Positions 28,660-37,752 of a stretch of DNA of 37,752 nucleotides are shown here, one piece after another (the first letter of the stretch is position 1; each line of letters starts with the position of its first letter). A program made the translations under genes and the position numbers. The DNA is from Trichomonas tenax. Taxonomy: Eukaryota; Parabasalia; Trichomonadida; Trichomonadidae. The notes beneath the pieces were generated by a model. That model did no database searches, had not been told where the DNA came from, and worked only from the letters and a program-made list of their open reading frames with translations. Location of the stretch: NCBI GenBank assembly GCA_023091735.1, contig JALKBU010000476.1, positions 1 through 37,752 of the forward strand, in the 5' to 3' direction.

Positions 28660-29275
28660 TCACTATATGAAAAAAATATCTTGAAAGATTAAATCATCAA
28701 AAATTAGAATAAATAATTGATATAATAAGACTAAGAACTTTATGTTCATCAAATGTCTCAAGTATTGTGATCTGTTAACGTAGAGAAAACATTTGAAATT
28801 TACCCTATTTACAATAATTCATAGATATAAAGCAATAATTGTTATAACATTGCTAATAGCATAGCATATATGAAAAGCCTTAAATATTACCACATATTAT
28901 CGTAGAGAAAACATTTTCAATTTTTCATTATTAGAAACAATCATTAATTAAATTGAATAACTGGCATGATATTTCTAGGAACTTTGTATACATCAATTTT
29001 CCAAGATGTTATAGTCTGTTTTCGTAGAGCAAACATTCTCAAAAATCCATAATCATAAATTAAATTTAATAACTTGTTTGTCATTAATATAAAATATGCG
29101 TACATCAAATGTATAAAATATTAGTGCCCATTATCGTAGGGTAAACTTTTTCAATTGTTCATGATTGGAAATAATCATCAATTAGATTGAATAACAGATG
29201 TGATATTACTAAGAACCTTGGTTAAATCAAGTGTTAGTGTCTGTTATCCTAGAGTAAACATTCGAAATCTTCAAT
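28660..29275. repeat. decayed tandem repeat array, ~112-123-bp unit
   Basis: The landmark TCTGTTATCGTAGAGAAAAC (variants) occurs with its CGTAGAG-like core at 28779, 28901, 29023, 29135 and 29248, i.e. spacings of 122, 122, 112 and 113 bp. Between landmarks the order is shared: CATT(T/C)…CAAT, 'ATTG/AGAAATAATCATCAATTAGA', 'TTGAATAAC…GATATTACTAAGAAC', 'ACATCAAATGT…AGTGTCTG'. A weak sixth landmark (GATAGAGAAAACATTC) at ~29494 lies two periods further on. The units have diverged and code for nothing. Confidence 0.75.
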
Positions 29276-30451
29276 ATTGGCAATAATTGACAATTTACCT
29301 AATGTGAAAGTTTATTTACGTGACAAAATTTTGCTAATTTTTTCCATCATTTTTCATGTTTTATCAAAATTTCGACAAAAAGAGTACCTCTGTATGCTAT
29401 TTAAACTAAATTTGGAAGAAATGGATAAAAAACTATCTATAAGGTTAAATCTCCTTCTCAAAAGTGTTATCCTCTCTCGATCTTTGTGAATATAGATAGA
29501 GAAAACATTCTATAGCATGTTTCACCAAAAAATTTTCGAAAATATTACAGTGAAAATTAACTCTAAAAAAATGTCGCATGTTTCAAAGCGGGGGATTGAA
29601 AGACAACTATTATATAAACTTTTAAGGTTTTTTGCACCATTCTTTTCGAAAATTGATGGCAATATAATTTCGATAAAATCTACCAAAAGATTTGCAAGCT
29701 GGGGATATGTTGTTGTCGGTTCCTAAGTGTATGCTTTTAATATACAGTCGAATAATTGATAGAATAACAATATAAATAATAATTAACCAAATCAAATAAA
29801 CTTCTTTAACCAATCTCTGTCTAACTAATACATTTTAAACGAAAGATTATGAAGATTCATATTGGTAAATTCTTGCAACTGAGAACTTTAATGCATGAAA
29901 TCAAATCAACAACTCATAATTTCATTGTTTTTTTATTTTTTAACTTATAAATTTAAAATACATACAAAAATGTGAAGCGAATGATAAAGGTGGCGAAGCC
30001 TAAAAATGAGTTTTGACAAAAATGATTAAATTTAAGAAAAAAAATAACCAAAAACTCTATGCCTAATGGAATATTATTGTCATTTTTAACCGTGTAAATT
30101 TTGTAAAAAAATGACTTTTGTGAATGAGATGAAAATAAATCGGAAATACCTTATGCACATCCCCTGTAGAATCCAAATTCATCAATATTTTTGGAACAAA
30201 ACTAGTTTTTGATGTCATAATTTTTTGATCGATCAAAACATGATTTTGTAAACCTTTCAAAAATCTTCCATTTAATTATCTTACAAATCTTTCTTTTGCC
30301 ATTAATTTGATGATATTTGGTTTTCAAATTTTCTCTCAATTCCAAAATATCAAAAAATTTATTAAAAATATAATTTTATAATTTAAAATATGATATAAAA
30401 CAAAAATGAAAACAAAATTTTGTGATAAAAGCCGTCGAAACCAAAATTTTG
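29276..30451. other. intergenic upstream of the U-box-like gene
   Basis: AT-rich with no supported gene. The minus frame at 30063-30260 has some protein-like character (HVLIDQKIMTSKTSFVPKIL) but no domain. One weak TTTTGACAAAAATG word lies near 30011. No TCAYW element is found close to the ATG at 30452. Confidence 0.4.
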
Positions 30452-31423
30452 ATGAATCGACATGATAATGCATCGGTAACTGTTGCCGATGGCCCTCTTT
30501 CTCTCGCGGATGTGGAGTGCTGGAAGCCAGTTCTCGGCATGATGCCTGATCCTGAGACAAAGAAGGCCGTAGAAAAGCGTAATGAAGAATTAATTATTCG
30601 AAGAATCAACTGGGTGAATAAGAATTACAAAAATTGGATGAAAATATGGCCCGAAGGAACGCCTTTGCACTTCTTTGCAGCTTTAAACAATTTCAAATTA
30701 CAACCATTCGATATGGAAATAGAACTTAAAAAAGACAACTTTATAGCAGAATTAGTCGCATTCGTAGGTCCGCAAGCTGAAATCTTCAAGCAGAAGTTCC
30801 AAGGTACAAACAAAACCACAATTCCAAAGTACTCGCCTGTTATTGACCTTTCTCCAGAGGACAGACTGGCAGCGATAAAGAAATTGCACATGCCAGACAT
30901 CAACTCTTGGCCTTCGAAGTACTATAACAAGGTAGTCAAAATATTTCAAGAAAATTATGACTTGATGGACGAGAAGAGTTTCACTGATAGCTTCCACTGG
31001 ACCATAGAGCAGTGCAAATTCGTCTACGAAGAGCTGAAGAAAAGAAACGCGTTTGAAAAACCACAAAAGCAGAAAAAGAAAGCCAAAACTAAACGTACAT
31101 TCACATCAATTACTTTCATTAAGGACGGTAAGAAACACCGTCTCGGACAGTTTGTTTTTGATCCAATTGATCAAACGCAAAATCCATTAAGAGGATATTT
31201 AGATCCAATAACTAACCTAGAATTTCATCGTCCTATGATATGTCCATATGGATATGTCCTTGATTATAACACCTGGTGGAACAGATTGCAACAATCTCAT
31301 CAGCATCCATATCAAGATGTTCCATTTACTACTATGCAATCCTTGACAGCCCTCACCGTGAAGAATTATGACGAATACAAGGAAAAAATACGAAATGCTC
31401 CCTTCGCAAAATGCGATAATTAA
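30452..31423 (+). CDS. U-box-like domain protein
   Basis: A 323-residue intact protein. The frame extends to a GTG at 30422, but the first ATG is at 30452, so I start there. Residues 1-210 are mostly helical and unrecognised (ENYDLMDEKSFTDSFHWTIE…), followed by a basic stretch, KPQKQKKKAKTKR (203-215). About 248-314 fits a U-box: D-P-I-T (251-254, U-box C-P-I-T), R-P-M-I-C-P-Y-G-Y-V-L-D-Y-N-T-W (260-275; the family's D-P-V-x-x-x-x-G-x-x-Y-D-R-x-x-I/W), P-F-T (291-293; P-x-T) and LTVKNYDEYKEKI (301-313; L-x-P-N-x-x-L-K-x-x-I). U-box proteins are E2-binding ubiquitin ligases or related ring-fold proteins. Zinc-ligand cysteines are absent, as expected for a U-box. The ligase role is inference. 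Confidence 0.55.
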   Translation: MNRHDNASVTVADGPLSLADVECWKPVLGMMPDPETKKAVEKRNEELIIRRINWVNKNYKNWMKIWPEGTPLHFFAALNNFKLQPFDMEIELKKDNFIAELVAFVGPQAEIFKQKFQGTNKTTIPKYSPVIDLSPEDRLAAIKKLHMPDINSWPSKYYNKVVKIFQENYDLMDEKSFTDSFHWTIEQCKFVYEELKKRNAFEKPQKQKKKAKTKRTFTSITFIKDGKKHRLGQFVFDPIDQTQNPLRGYLDPITNLEFHRPMICPYGYVLDYNTWWNRLQQSHQHPYQDVPFTTMQSLTALTVKNYDEYKEKIRNAPFAKCDN

Positions 31424-33191
31424 TTTTTTGTGTTATCTATGTGTTATTTTTTGTTTTATATGTTTGCATTCTTTAAATATATTTCTTGTAATTAACTATT
31501 TCATGCAAATTAGATATCTCGAGATTTTGTTAATTAATCTATCAAAATTTTGTAAATTTAGCATCAGCAGCCTACAGAGAGATGATATTTTCATGTTTAT
31601 GAAAAAGTTCAGAAAATTAGTCAGACAATATGTAAAGTTAATACAATTTTGAATGATATAATTAAAAAATTAAACGTGCTGCACTCAAAAACATCATCCT
31701 CTTTTTTTAAATGAACGTAGGTAATGAAACGAGAAAACTGAACCAATGTGGTTCTCTCCGTTCCGATATGTGTGAATATTCACATCGAATTTTTGTGTGA
31801 TGCACAAAATTGGGAAGACAAGCAGCCTGTGATATAAAACTAAAACCTTTTGGCCTCATGGAAACTACGCAATGAGAGTGTAAGTTCGGAAATTGGACAA
31901 AATTAACCATGCCAATCATCTATATTGAGGGTGTTTTCGAGGATTTCGTGGTGTTTCATGAAACCATTCGCTATTTGTTGGTTAAAATTTCAATAATTGC
32001 GACAAATGGCAACCGAAATCAAACGGTGAGTTCCTTTTTGTGTTGCTTAACGAAAGTAATCCGTAGTTTTATGTCATATTAAAAAACTAGGATACGTATC
32101 AAATCATCTCCAATAAACTGTTTCTCGGTGTGTTCTCTTAAGAAAAAGTCTGCTTTCGACTAATTTAAAGGTTTCTCATGGTTAAAGTTTATTAAACTGA
32201 TTTTTTAACCTGTATCAGGTCGATTTTTTGCAATAATTAATTAAATGCCATTATACTTCATGAAATCTACTAGATTTTTCTTTTGCACTATAATATCAAA
32301 AGATCAGCATGCATTGTCGCTTAACAATATTTTGAATATAAAATATAATCGAATTGAGCAAAATTTTGACGAGAAATAGAGTTTCTTTGTCATGGAGAAT
32401 CCAATGGCGAAGTGCAAATTAATCGGTATTTCATGTACCCCCTTTAATTATTTTTAAGGCCCTTTTAAAAACAACTGTTAACTTTTTCGTAGTCAAATAT
32501 TTGAAATTACCGAAATCTGTAATCTCCATTCGATATAGTTTGCGATGTGGTATTGATTTATTGGTTATAAACTAAATCAACATTTTTCGAATTCTGTGTC
32601 AAATAGAATGAACTTATTTTTGACTTTGGACAATCTCATCGTATGCTCCTATAAATGTTATAGAAGAATATTATGATTAAATTCGCCAACTATGAACACC
32701 AGTCGTAGTGCGTTTATCTAAAATTGTAATCCGCTTTTGGTAAATATACCAAACGAATCATAACTTTATATTCATATATAAGCATCTATATGATATCCAG
32801 ATTATGCTGTATAAAGCGATTCCTCCAACAATGATTTAATTTTAAATTTTCCAAAATTAATAAACGAAACGATTATTTCTCCAATAATTTTACAAAAAAA
32901 ATTCCACCACCTTTTAACTTAATATAGCCATTGCTACACATTATAGATAAAGTTATATAGAATCTAAATTTATGAATTATCTTCAATTTGAAGCATAAGA
33001 ATGACTTAAAGAAAGCGAATTATTATCATCGATAAATTTTATTCTTTTTTGATATATATTTGGGGTTCTTTGTGAAAGAGATATCATATGATGGTTTCAG
33101 GAGTGAACGAGATTAAAGAAAGAAATTATATAAATCCTTTTAATAGAATGGATAAAATTGAAAAAAAAGTTCACATGGTTTTCAAGAGTAT
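31424..33191. other. long intergenic region
   Basis: About 1.77 kb, AT-rich. At 31720-31915 a plus frame with two stops reads NETRKLNQCGSLRSDMCEYS and CTKLGRQAACDIKLKPFGLM (Cys-containing, somewhat protein-like); I cannot place it. The rest has no coding or repeat signal. It is the 3' flank of both the U-box-like gene and the flavodiiron gene (convergent). Confidence 0.4.
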
Positions 33192-35807
33192 TTAGAATAC
33201 TCCAGAAACAACGCGCTGCATTGAATGGCCTTCACGAGCACCTGTGAGGAGAGCGCCAGAGGCAGCCTGTGATTTGAATGAGCAAGCGTAGGCGAGTCTG
33301 TTGTCCTTGAAGTAGAGGCGGATTGCCTGCATCTTGGCCTCATCGTACTGTCCGATGACCTTGAACTCCTTCTTCTCTGTTGGTGGAAGCCCGACTGAGA
33401 AGAGCTCAGAGCCGAAAGCGAGCATGTTGACTGGCTCCATTGCGAATGAGAATGTCTTGTCGTCGCCGGCAGCGTTAGCACCAGCAACCTTACCCATGGC
33501 AAGAGCCGGAGCCCAGAGACCCTGGTTGAAGTTCTTGTAGTAAGCGCAGTCGCCAGCAGCGTAAACATCCTTAGCAGATGTCTCCATCTTCTCGTTGACG
33601 TTGATACCACGGCCGATCTCGATGCCAGCTGCACCAGCAACTTCGCACTCAGCTCTGATACCAGCGTTGAGGACAACGAAGTCGCACTCTATCATGTCAT
33701 CGCCGACCTTGACGCCAGTGACCTTCTTGCCATCGCCGACGATCTGCAATGGATGTCCGAGTCTAAGATCGATGCCGAAGTCTCTGACGAACTTTTCGAG
33801 GATGTGGGAGCCCTCTTCATCGAGCTGTCTTGACATGAGTCTTGGCATGCACTCGATGCATGAGACCTTGAGTCCCTTCCTCTTCAAGTGGCAGGCGTTC
33901 TCAAGGCCGAGAACACCACCGCCGACAACGACGACACGCTTCTCTGGAATAGCGACTTCCTGAAGCTTCTCGACATCGCAGTTTGTTCGGATTGTGTAGA
34001 CACCTGTCAAGCCCTGCTGGCCAAGGTTTGGAACGTTGGCACGAGCGCCTGTGCAGAGGATGAGCTTGTCGTAGGAGATTTCATTGCCGTCGTGGAGCTT
34101 GATCTTCTTTGCTTTTGTGTCAAGAGCGTCAACATTGCAGCCGAGCATAACCTCGATCTTGTTATTTGTGTACCACTCAGCAGGCTTGAGCCAGTACTTG
34201 TCGTCTGGGACCTTCTCGTGGAGGACATCGACGATTACTGGTCTGTAGTATGGCATCACTTTCTCGCGCGATACCATCTTGATGGAAGCTGTGTCATTGC
34301 GCTCGCGGATGGCCTCGCAGGCAGCAACAGCGGCAGCACCAGAGCCGACAACGACGAAGTTGATGTCCTCGTGTGACTTCATGTTGACTTCCTCTGGAAC
34401 ATAAAGCTCGAAGAGATCCTCTGTGACACCGCACGCTGGGCACTGCGCTGGTGGGCATACGCCTGCATAGATTTCACCGCAGATGATGCAGCGCCAGAGA
34501 ACGATGGCGCCTGTTGGGTTAAGCTCTGACCAGTCCTTGCCGCCAACGACCTTTCCTGGTAACGCGCGCTCTGGGACCATTCCTGTGAGGAGAGATGTAC
34601 CGAACTGCTGTCCGAACTCGTTGACCTTCTTGTGCTCGTTCTTTGACATCCTGAACTTGATCTTCATGCCGCCGATGACCTTGCAGCGGATGACGTCGAG
34701 TCTCTTGATGATGTTGTCGACACCTTCGCCTGACCAGCCGTAGGATCCGAACGCAGATACGATCTTTCCTTGGTGAACGATTGGATTCATCGAGACAGCG
34801 ACATCCCAGATCGGAGGAACGGCGTCACCGTTGATTGTGTTTGTGCCGAGGAGAACACCGTCAGCTGTAGAAATTGCCTCCATGATCTGTGGCTTAAGGC
34901 CGCCGTAGTTCTGGATGTTGACGTTGAACATCTTGATCTTGGCGTCTGGAACCTTCTCGAGGATGCCGGCCTTGATTTCCTCAGCCATCTCTGTTGTGTA
35001 GCCGTACGCAGAGGCATAGACCATGACGACCTCCTTCCCTTGGTGCTTTGGAAGCGGTTTAGACCAGTTCCTGTATGTCTCGATCGTTTCCTTGATTCTC
35101 GCGTCGAGAACAGGGCCGTGGCCGAGACCGATGAGCTTGATGTCGAGGTCCAAGATCTTGTCTGTGCCCTTGATGACGTATTCCTTGAATGGACCGAAAA
35201 TGGCTGTGTAATAGTAGAGAAGAGCATCCTGGTATCCGGCTTCTTCCTCAGGTGGAAGCTGTGACATGAGGATAGACTTCTTCGGTGAATAGTGAGCGCC
35301 GAAGGAGTCGCATGTGAACAATGTCTTTTCTTCTGGAAGATAAGTGTACATTGAGTCTGGCCAGTGGAGGAATGGACAGGAGATGAATCTGAACGTCTTG
35401 CCTCCGAACTTGAGCTCTCCGAGGTCCTCAGCAGACTTTGAAGTAAATTCGTGGTTAATAATATCTTCCAAGTACATCAAAGCCGTCTTTGAGCCAACGA
35501 CTGTCAAACCTGGAATGAGTTCAACCATCTTCTTGATAGAGCCGGAATGATCTGGTTCGGTGTGATTCGTGATCAAATACTTGATCTGGTTGATATCACC
35601 GATAACGTTCTTCACCTTCTCGATGTAATCCTCGAAGAACCTCTCCTTGACGGTTTCCACGAGAACAGCGCCTTCTGGTGTCTTGATCAAATAAGCGTTG
35701 TAAGTTGTGCCGTACTTGGTCTCCATGACGATGTCGAAAACGGCGAGGTCTGAGTCGAGGACGCCGAGCCAGTAGATGTCCGCTGTCAGCTGCTGGATTT
35801 GGAGCAT
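33192..35807 (-). CDS. flavodiiron protein fused to rubredoxin-like and NADH:rubredoxin oxidoreductase domains
   Basis: An 871-residue soluble electron-transfer chain that reduces O2 (or NO) with NADH, protecting an anaerobe. Module 1 (~1-250) is the metallo-beta-lactamase-like diiron domain with ligands H82-x-E84-x-D86-H87, H148, D167 and H230. Module 2 (~255-400) is an FMN-binding flavodoxin domain (VMVYASAYGYTTEMAEEI). Module 3 (~437-465) is a short rubredoxin-type iron site, C440-x2-C443-x12-C456-x2-C459; this spacing resembles rubrerythrin-tail rubredoxins more than classical ones. Module 4 (~483-871) is a FAD/NAD oxidoreductase with VVVGSGAAAVAACEAI (485-500), a second nucleotide site VVVVGGGVLGLENA (625-638) and YAAGDCA (749-755). 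This order is known from trichomonad class-F-type FDPs. The N-terminus enters the fold directly, so there is no obvious hydrogenosomal presequence. Codons end mostly in C or G, unlike neighbours, suggesting high expression or lateral origin. TAAA overlaps the stop. Confidence 0.95.
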   Translation of the reverse strand: MLQIQQLTADIYWLGVLDSDLAVFDIVMETKYGTTYNAYLIKTPEGAVLVETVKERFFEDYIEKVKNVIGDINQIKYLITNHTEPDHSGSIKKMVELIPGLTVVGSKTALMYLEDIINHEFTSKSAEDLGELKFGGKTFRFISCPFLHWPDSMYTYLPEEKTLFTCDSFGAHYSPKKSILMSQLPPEEEAGYQDALLYYYTAIFGPFKEYVIKGTDKILDLDIKLIGLGHGPVLDARIKETIETYRNWSKPLPKHQGKEVVMVYASAYGYTTEMAEEIKAGILEKVPDAKIKMFNVNIQNYGGLKPQIMEAISTADGVLLGTNTINGDAVPPIWDVAVSMNPIVHQGKIVSAFGSYGWSGEGVDNIIKRLDVIRCKVIGGMKIKFRMSKNEHKKVNEFGQQFGTSLLTGMVPERALPGKVVGGKDWSELNPTGAIVLWRCIICGEIYAGVCPPAQCPACGVTEDLFELYVPEEVNMKSHEDINFVVVGSGAAAVAACEAIRERNDTASIKMVSREKVMPYYRPVIVDVLHEKVPDDKYWLKPAEWYTNNKIEVMLGCNVDALDTKAKKIKLHDGNEISYDKLILCTGARANVPNLGQQGLTGVYTIRTNCDVEKLQEVAIPEKRVVVVGGGVLGLENACHLKRKGLKVSCIECMPRLMSRQLDEEGSHILEKFVRDFGIDLRLGHPLQIVGDGKKVTGVKVGDDMIECDFVVLNAGIRAECEVAGAAGIEIGRGINVNEKMETSAKDVYAAGDCAYYKNFNQGLWAPALAMGKVAGANAAGDDKTFSFAMEPVNMLAFGSELFSVGLPPTEKKEFKVIGQYDEAKMQAIRLYFKDNRLAYACSFKSQAASGALLTGAREGHSMQRVVSGVF

Positions 35808-35816
35808 TTTAATGCA

Positions 35817-35828
35817 AAAATGAAGTGA
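35817..35828 (-). promoter_or_regulatory. initiator-like elements of the flavodiiron gene
   Basis: On the minus strand AGTCACTTCATTTTTGC contains two overlapping TCAYW matches: TCACT (A+1 at 35826, leader 18 nt) and TCATT (A+1 at 35821, leader 13 nt) before the ATG at 35807. Confidence 0.5.
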
Positions 35829-36097
35829 CTTTATCGTTTTCGTTGTAGAAAATGTTTTCAGATAAATTAGTCTAAATACTTATGTCTGATAACGGCTTGT
35901 TTCAAATAATTTTCAGAAATATTCAGTAGATTTTTTGAAAAGCACTTTTATGTTTATTCTTTTAGTATATACCAAAATATCCCTTTTAATTCTAACTTGT
36001 GACACGAAAATTATTTTATTTTTCGATACATTACTATATAAATATATTAAAAATAGAATGATCTTAGAAATTTGATACTTTTAGGCTCGGAATGGCA

Positions 36098-36220
36098 CTT
36101 TACGTGACAAAATAAAATTGAATACCTTTTGGATTATTAATCTAATTAGGATGTGTTTACGAATATAAGTAAATTTTACATTTTGGAAAAAATGCAAATG
36201 ACAGTTTATATGTCAAAAAT
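36098..36220 (-). promoter_or_regulatory. recurring motif words upstream of the flavodiiron gene
   Basis: TTTACGTGACAAAATAAAAT (from 36100) and TTTATATGTCAAAAAT (36205-36220) on the plus strand, about 300-410 bp before the gene start. These are the reverse complement of the TTTTGACATGTAAA type, so they have the same orientation relative to the gene as at the other loci. Confidence 0.35.
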
Positions 36221-36353
36221 ATTTTGAGAATGTTTTGTTTTCTCCAACAAAAAGTTCGTAATATTAAAAGTCAGATAAAAATATGCACACGACCAAATTT
36301 GCAGAAAACGGTTTTATTTTATCGCTTCACTTTTATTTCTTTTATATAGTGCG

Positions 36354-36446
36354 TCCAAAATCTCGTCCGAGGGGTCTCAAAAAATTTAATGCTTTTGAAT
36401 GGTATTTTAGTGTAAACTATTGAAAAAGCTCGGGCTAGATTTTGGA
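36354..36446. repeat. inverted repeat with 18-bp arms (possible mini-element)
   Basis: TCCAAAATCTCGTCCGAG at 36354-36371 is mirrored by CTCGGGCTAGATTTTGGA at 36429-36446, 16 of 18 positions pairing around a 57-nt loop. Arm composition (G/C patches in AT-rich DNA) is unlike the surroundings. It could be the fused ends of a MITE-like element, or a structured site. Confidence 0.45.
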
Positions 36447-37752
36447 TAGGAAAAACTTTCAATTTTTTTCAATAAAATAATCGTTTAGTATTCAAATAAA
36501 AAAATCAATAAAAAAATATAGGGATTATAATGAACATATATCATTTTCCATTTTATGAAAATTTTAGAAAATTTTCGTATATGAAGATTTGTAGTCCTTT
36601 GCTTTACTATTTGGCGGACATCTTAAGGAGAGCATGCTTAATAATCATATGTTCGATTCAATAAATACTTTTGCCATGTTTTTGCTAACTTTTTATGATT
36701 TGAGAATTCGAAATCTTGCTTGAAATGATAATTAACAACTGTGGATAGGTAAGCATGTTGATATAAAGAAGATCACAGGACTAAAACCTTGAAAAATTAA
36801 GGAAATCAATATTGAAATTTCTGCTTTTTGGGAATTGTACATTATGAGGATAATATGGTTCTATGGTGTAAATGATTTTTGGTGTTAACTATCTCCAATA
36901 CTAAGGAGACAGTAATGGATCAGACGTTTAACGTACATTATTCTAAAATGACCTGATTTTTGTTGTTCATGATATCCAATAATTAGAAAATCTAATTCTC
37001 TGCTCAATATCAGTCAAAGATGAAATTTTGAAATTTTGTCAAGATGAAACTCGCCATAACTTAATTTTAGTTTTGTGGTTTTGAAATATACACAAAATAA
37101 CAGATGAAAATCATGATATTTCATAATTTCGTCAAAAAAAATGAAAACTTGTTTTGTAAAAAAACTCACAGTTTATGCATCCGTTAGGGTTGAGTAATTA
37201 ATAAATAACCACTAAATTTATTGAAGTTTAATGGAATAAAAAACTTTATTGGAATAAAGGTGACTTTATGCTACGCATGTCGAAAAATACAGATTGGAAA
37301 AGTGACATTTTTGCTTTGTCTTCGGGCAATACAAATATGCAAAAAATCGGGGCCTCCGGCCAATGAAATCAACAAATGAATTTCAAAGAATAACTTATAT
37401 GTACCCTCCCTTTTCTTTTTTCCTTTTCTCCTCCTTCTATTCTCTTTTCCCCGTATTTTTCTCGATCTTAATTCAAACTTTCATTATTAATAATTGAAAA
37501 GCAAACAAAAATAATAATTTAGATAACAAAAGAAATATAATTTAGATATACTGTATGCTAACTTTGTTTTATTTCAAACATAAAAATCAAATCGGAATTA
37601 TTCCGAAAACTTTAAAGGACTATAATTAAAAGATAACTTCAGCGTCATTGAGCGAAGTTGTGACAGAGTAAACGTTACATATTACGATTTTTTTACATTT
37701 TTTTACAACTGAATGCATCCTCATTAATTTTGTTCAATCATCGATTCTATGA
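36447..37752. other. AT-rich right end without supported gene
   Basis: No frame on either strand shows recognisable protein sequence. It includes the polypyrimidine tract at 37404-37453 and a small hairpin, AACTTCAGCG…GCGAAGTT, near 37626-37650. Confidence 0.45.
37404..37453 (+). other. polypyrimidine tract
   Basis: About 50 nt of nearly pure C/T (CCCTCCCTTTTCTTTTTTCC…, …TCTCTTTTCCCC). It lies in gene-free DNA; no adjacent gene or splice signal gives it a role. Confidence 0.5.

Noticed and set aside
31707..31919. 70-codon minus frame
   Set aside because: The plus strand over the same stretch looks more protein-like; neither matches a family that I recognise.
34007..35264. Many long frames overlapping the flavodiiron gene on both strands
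   Set aside because: Shadows of a G/C-rich gene, in which stop codons are rare in all frames; the flavodiiron frame has complete ligand and nucleotide-binding motifs.
37404..37453. Polypyrimidine tract as a 3' splice site
   Set aside because: Trichomonad introns use a compact ACTAACACACAG-type 3' element, which is absent here, and there is no exon to splice to.
1..37752. CRISPR array, prophage or bacterial operon
   Set aside because: No spaced identical direct repeats with unique spacers; the gene families and initiator elements are eukaryotic/trichomonad. The only tandem array (28660-29275) has ~120-bp diverged units.

Overview
The window looks like nuclear DNA of a parabasalid protist (a trichomonad such as Trichomonas or Tritrichomonas). 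Four things point there. The AT-rich background holds intact genes with no visible introns. TCA-Y-(A/T) initiator-like elements lie 7-13 nt before several ATGs, as in Trichomonas vaginalis core promoters. The gene content includes a flavodiiron/rubredoxin/NADH-oxidoreductase fusion, DUF3447-style ankyrin proteins, and BspA-like, Gly-rich and Pmp-like surface-protein families. TAAA overlaps stop codons at 33192 and 8169, like the trichomonad poly(A) signal. The species is not decided.

Intact or nearly intact genes, left to right: a divergent MutL/PMS-like GHKL ATPase with a poly-Gln tail (minus, 3540-5315, no in-frame ATG start); an ankyrin protein (minus, 8169-9272); a long coiled-coil protein (plus, 10830-13235); an ArfGAP with five DDFF repeats (plus, 19009-20937); a UBL plus XPC-binding-like protein resembling Rad23 without UBA domains (plus, 22989-23837); a Sec7-PH-like protein whose glutamate finger is replaced (plus, 24712-25740); a U-box-like protein (plus, 30452-31423); and the three-module flavodiiron protein (minus, 33192-35807), which is visibly richer in G/C than everything around it.

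Between them lies an unusually dense graveyard of gene relics found by reading through stops and frameshifts. They include a possible transposase HTH (931-1137), two Gly-rich and two BspA pieces in a head-on mosaic (5780-8057), a VPS26 C-terminus (9673-9966), a GP63-like C-terminus with membrane anchor abutting a multi-membrane-span relic (13992-15220), beta-helix/Pmp-like relics (15342-15690, 26650-28119), a discoidin-like relic (17452-17988) and a broken ankyrin gene (21202-22905). Most are cell-surface or membrane families.

Non-coding structure: a 1.28-kb interval bounded by 41-nt inverted repeats ending in TTAA (15748-17032) that contains an E2F-like GC cluster; a decayed tandem array with a period of about 112-123 bp (about 28660-29275); two hairpin-forming inverted repeats; and a recurring degenerate motif, TTTTGACATGTAAAAT on the coding strand, clustered upstream of several genes. 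The ArfGAP and the Sec7-like protein both belong to the Arf GTPase cycle; apart from that, no operon-like logic links the genes.
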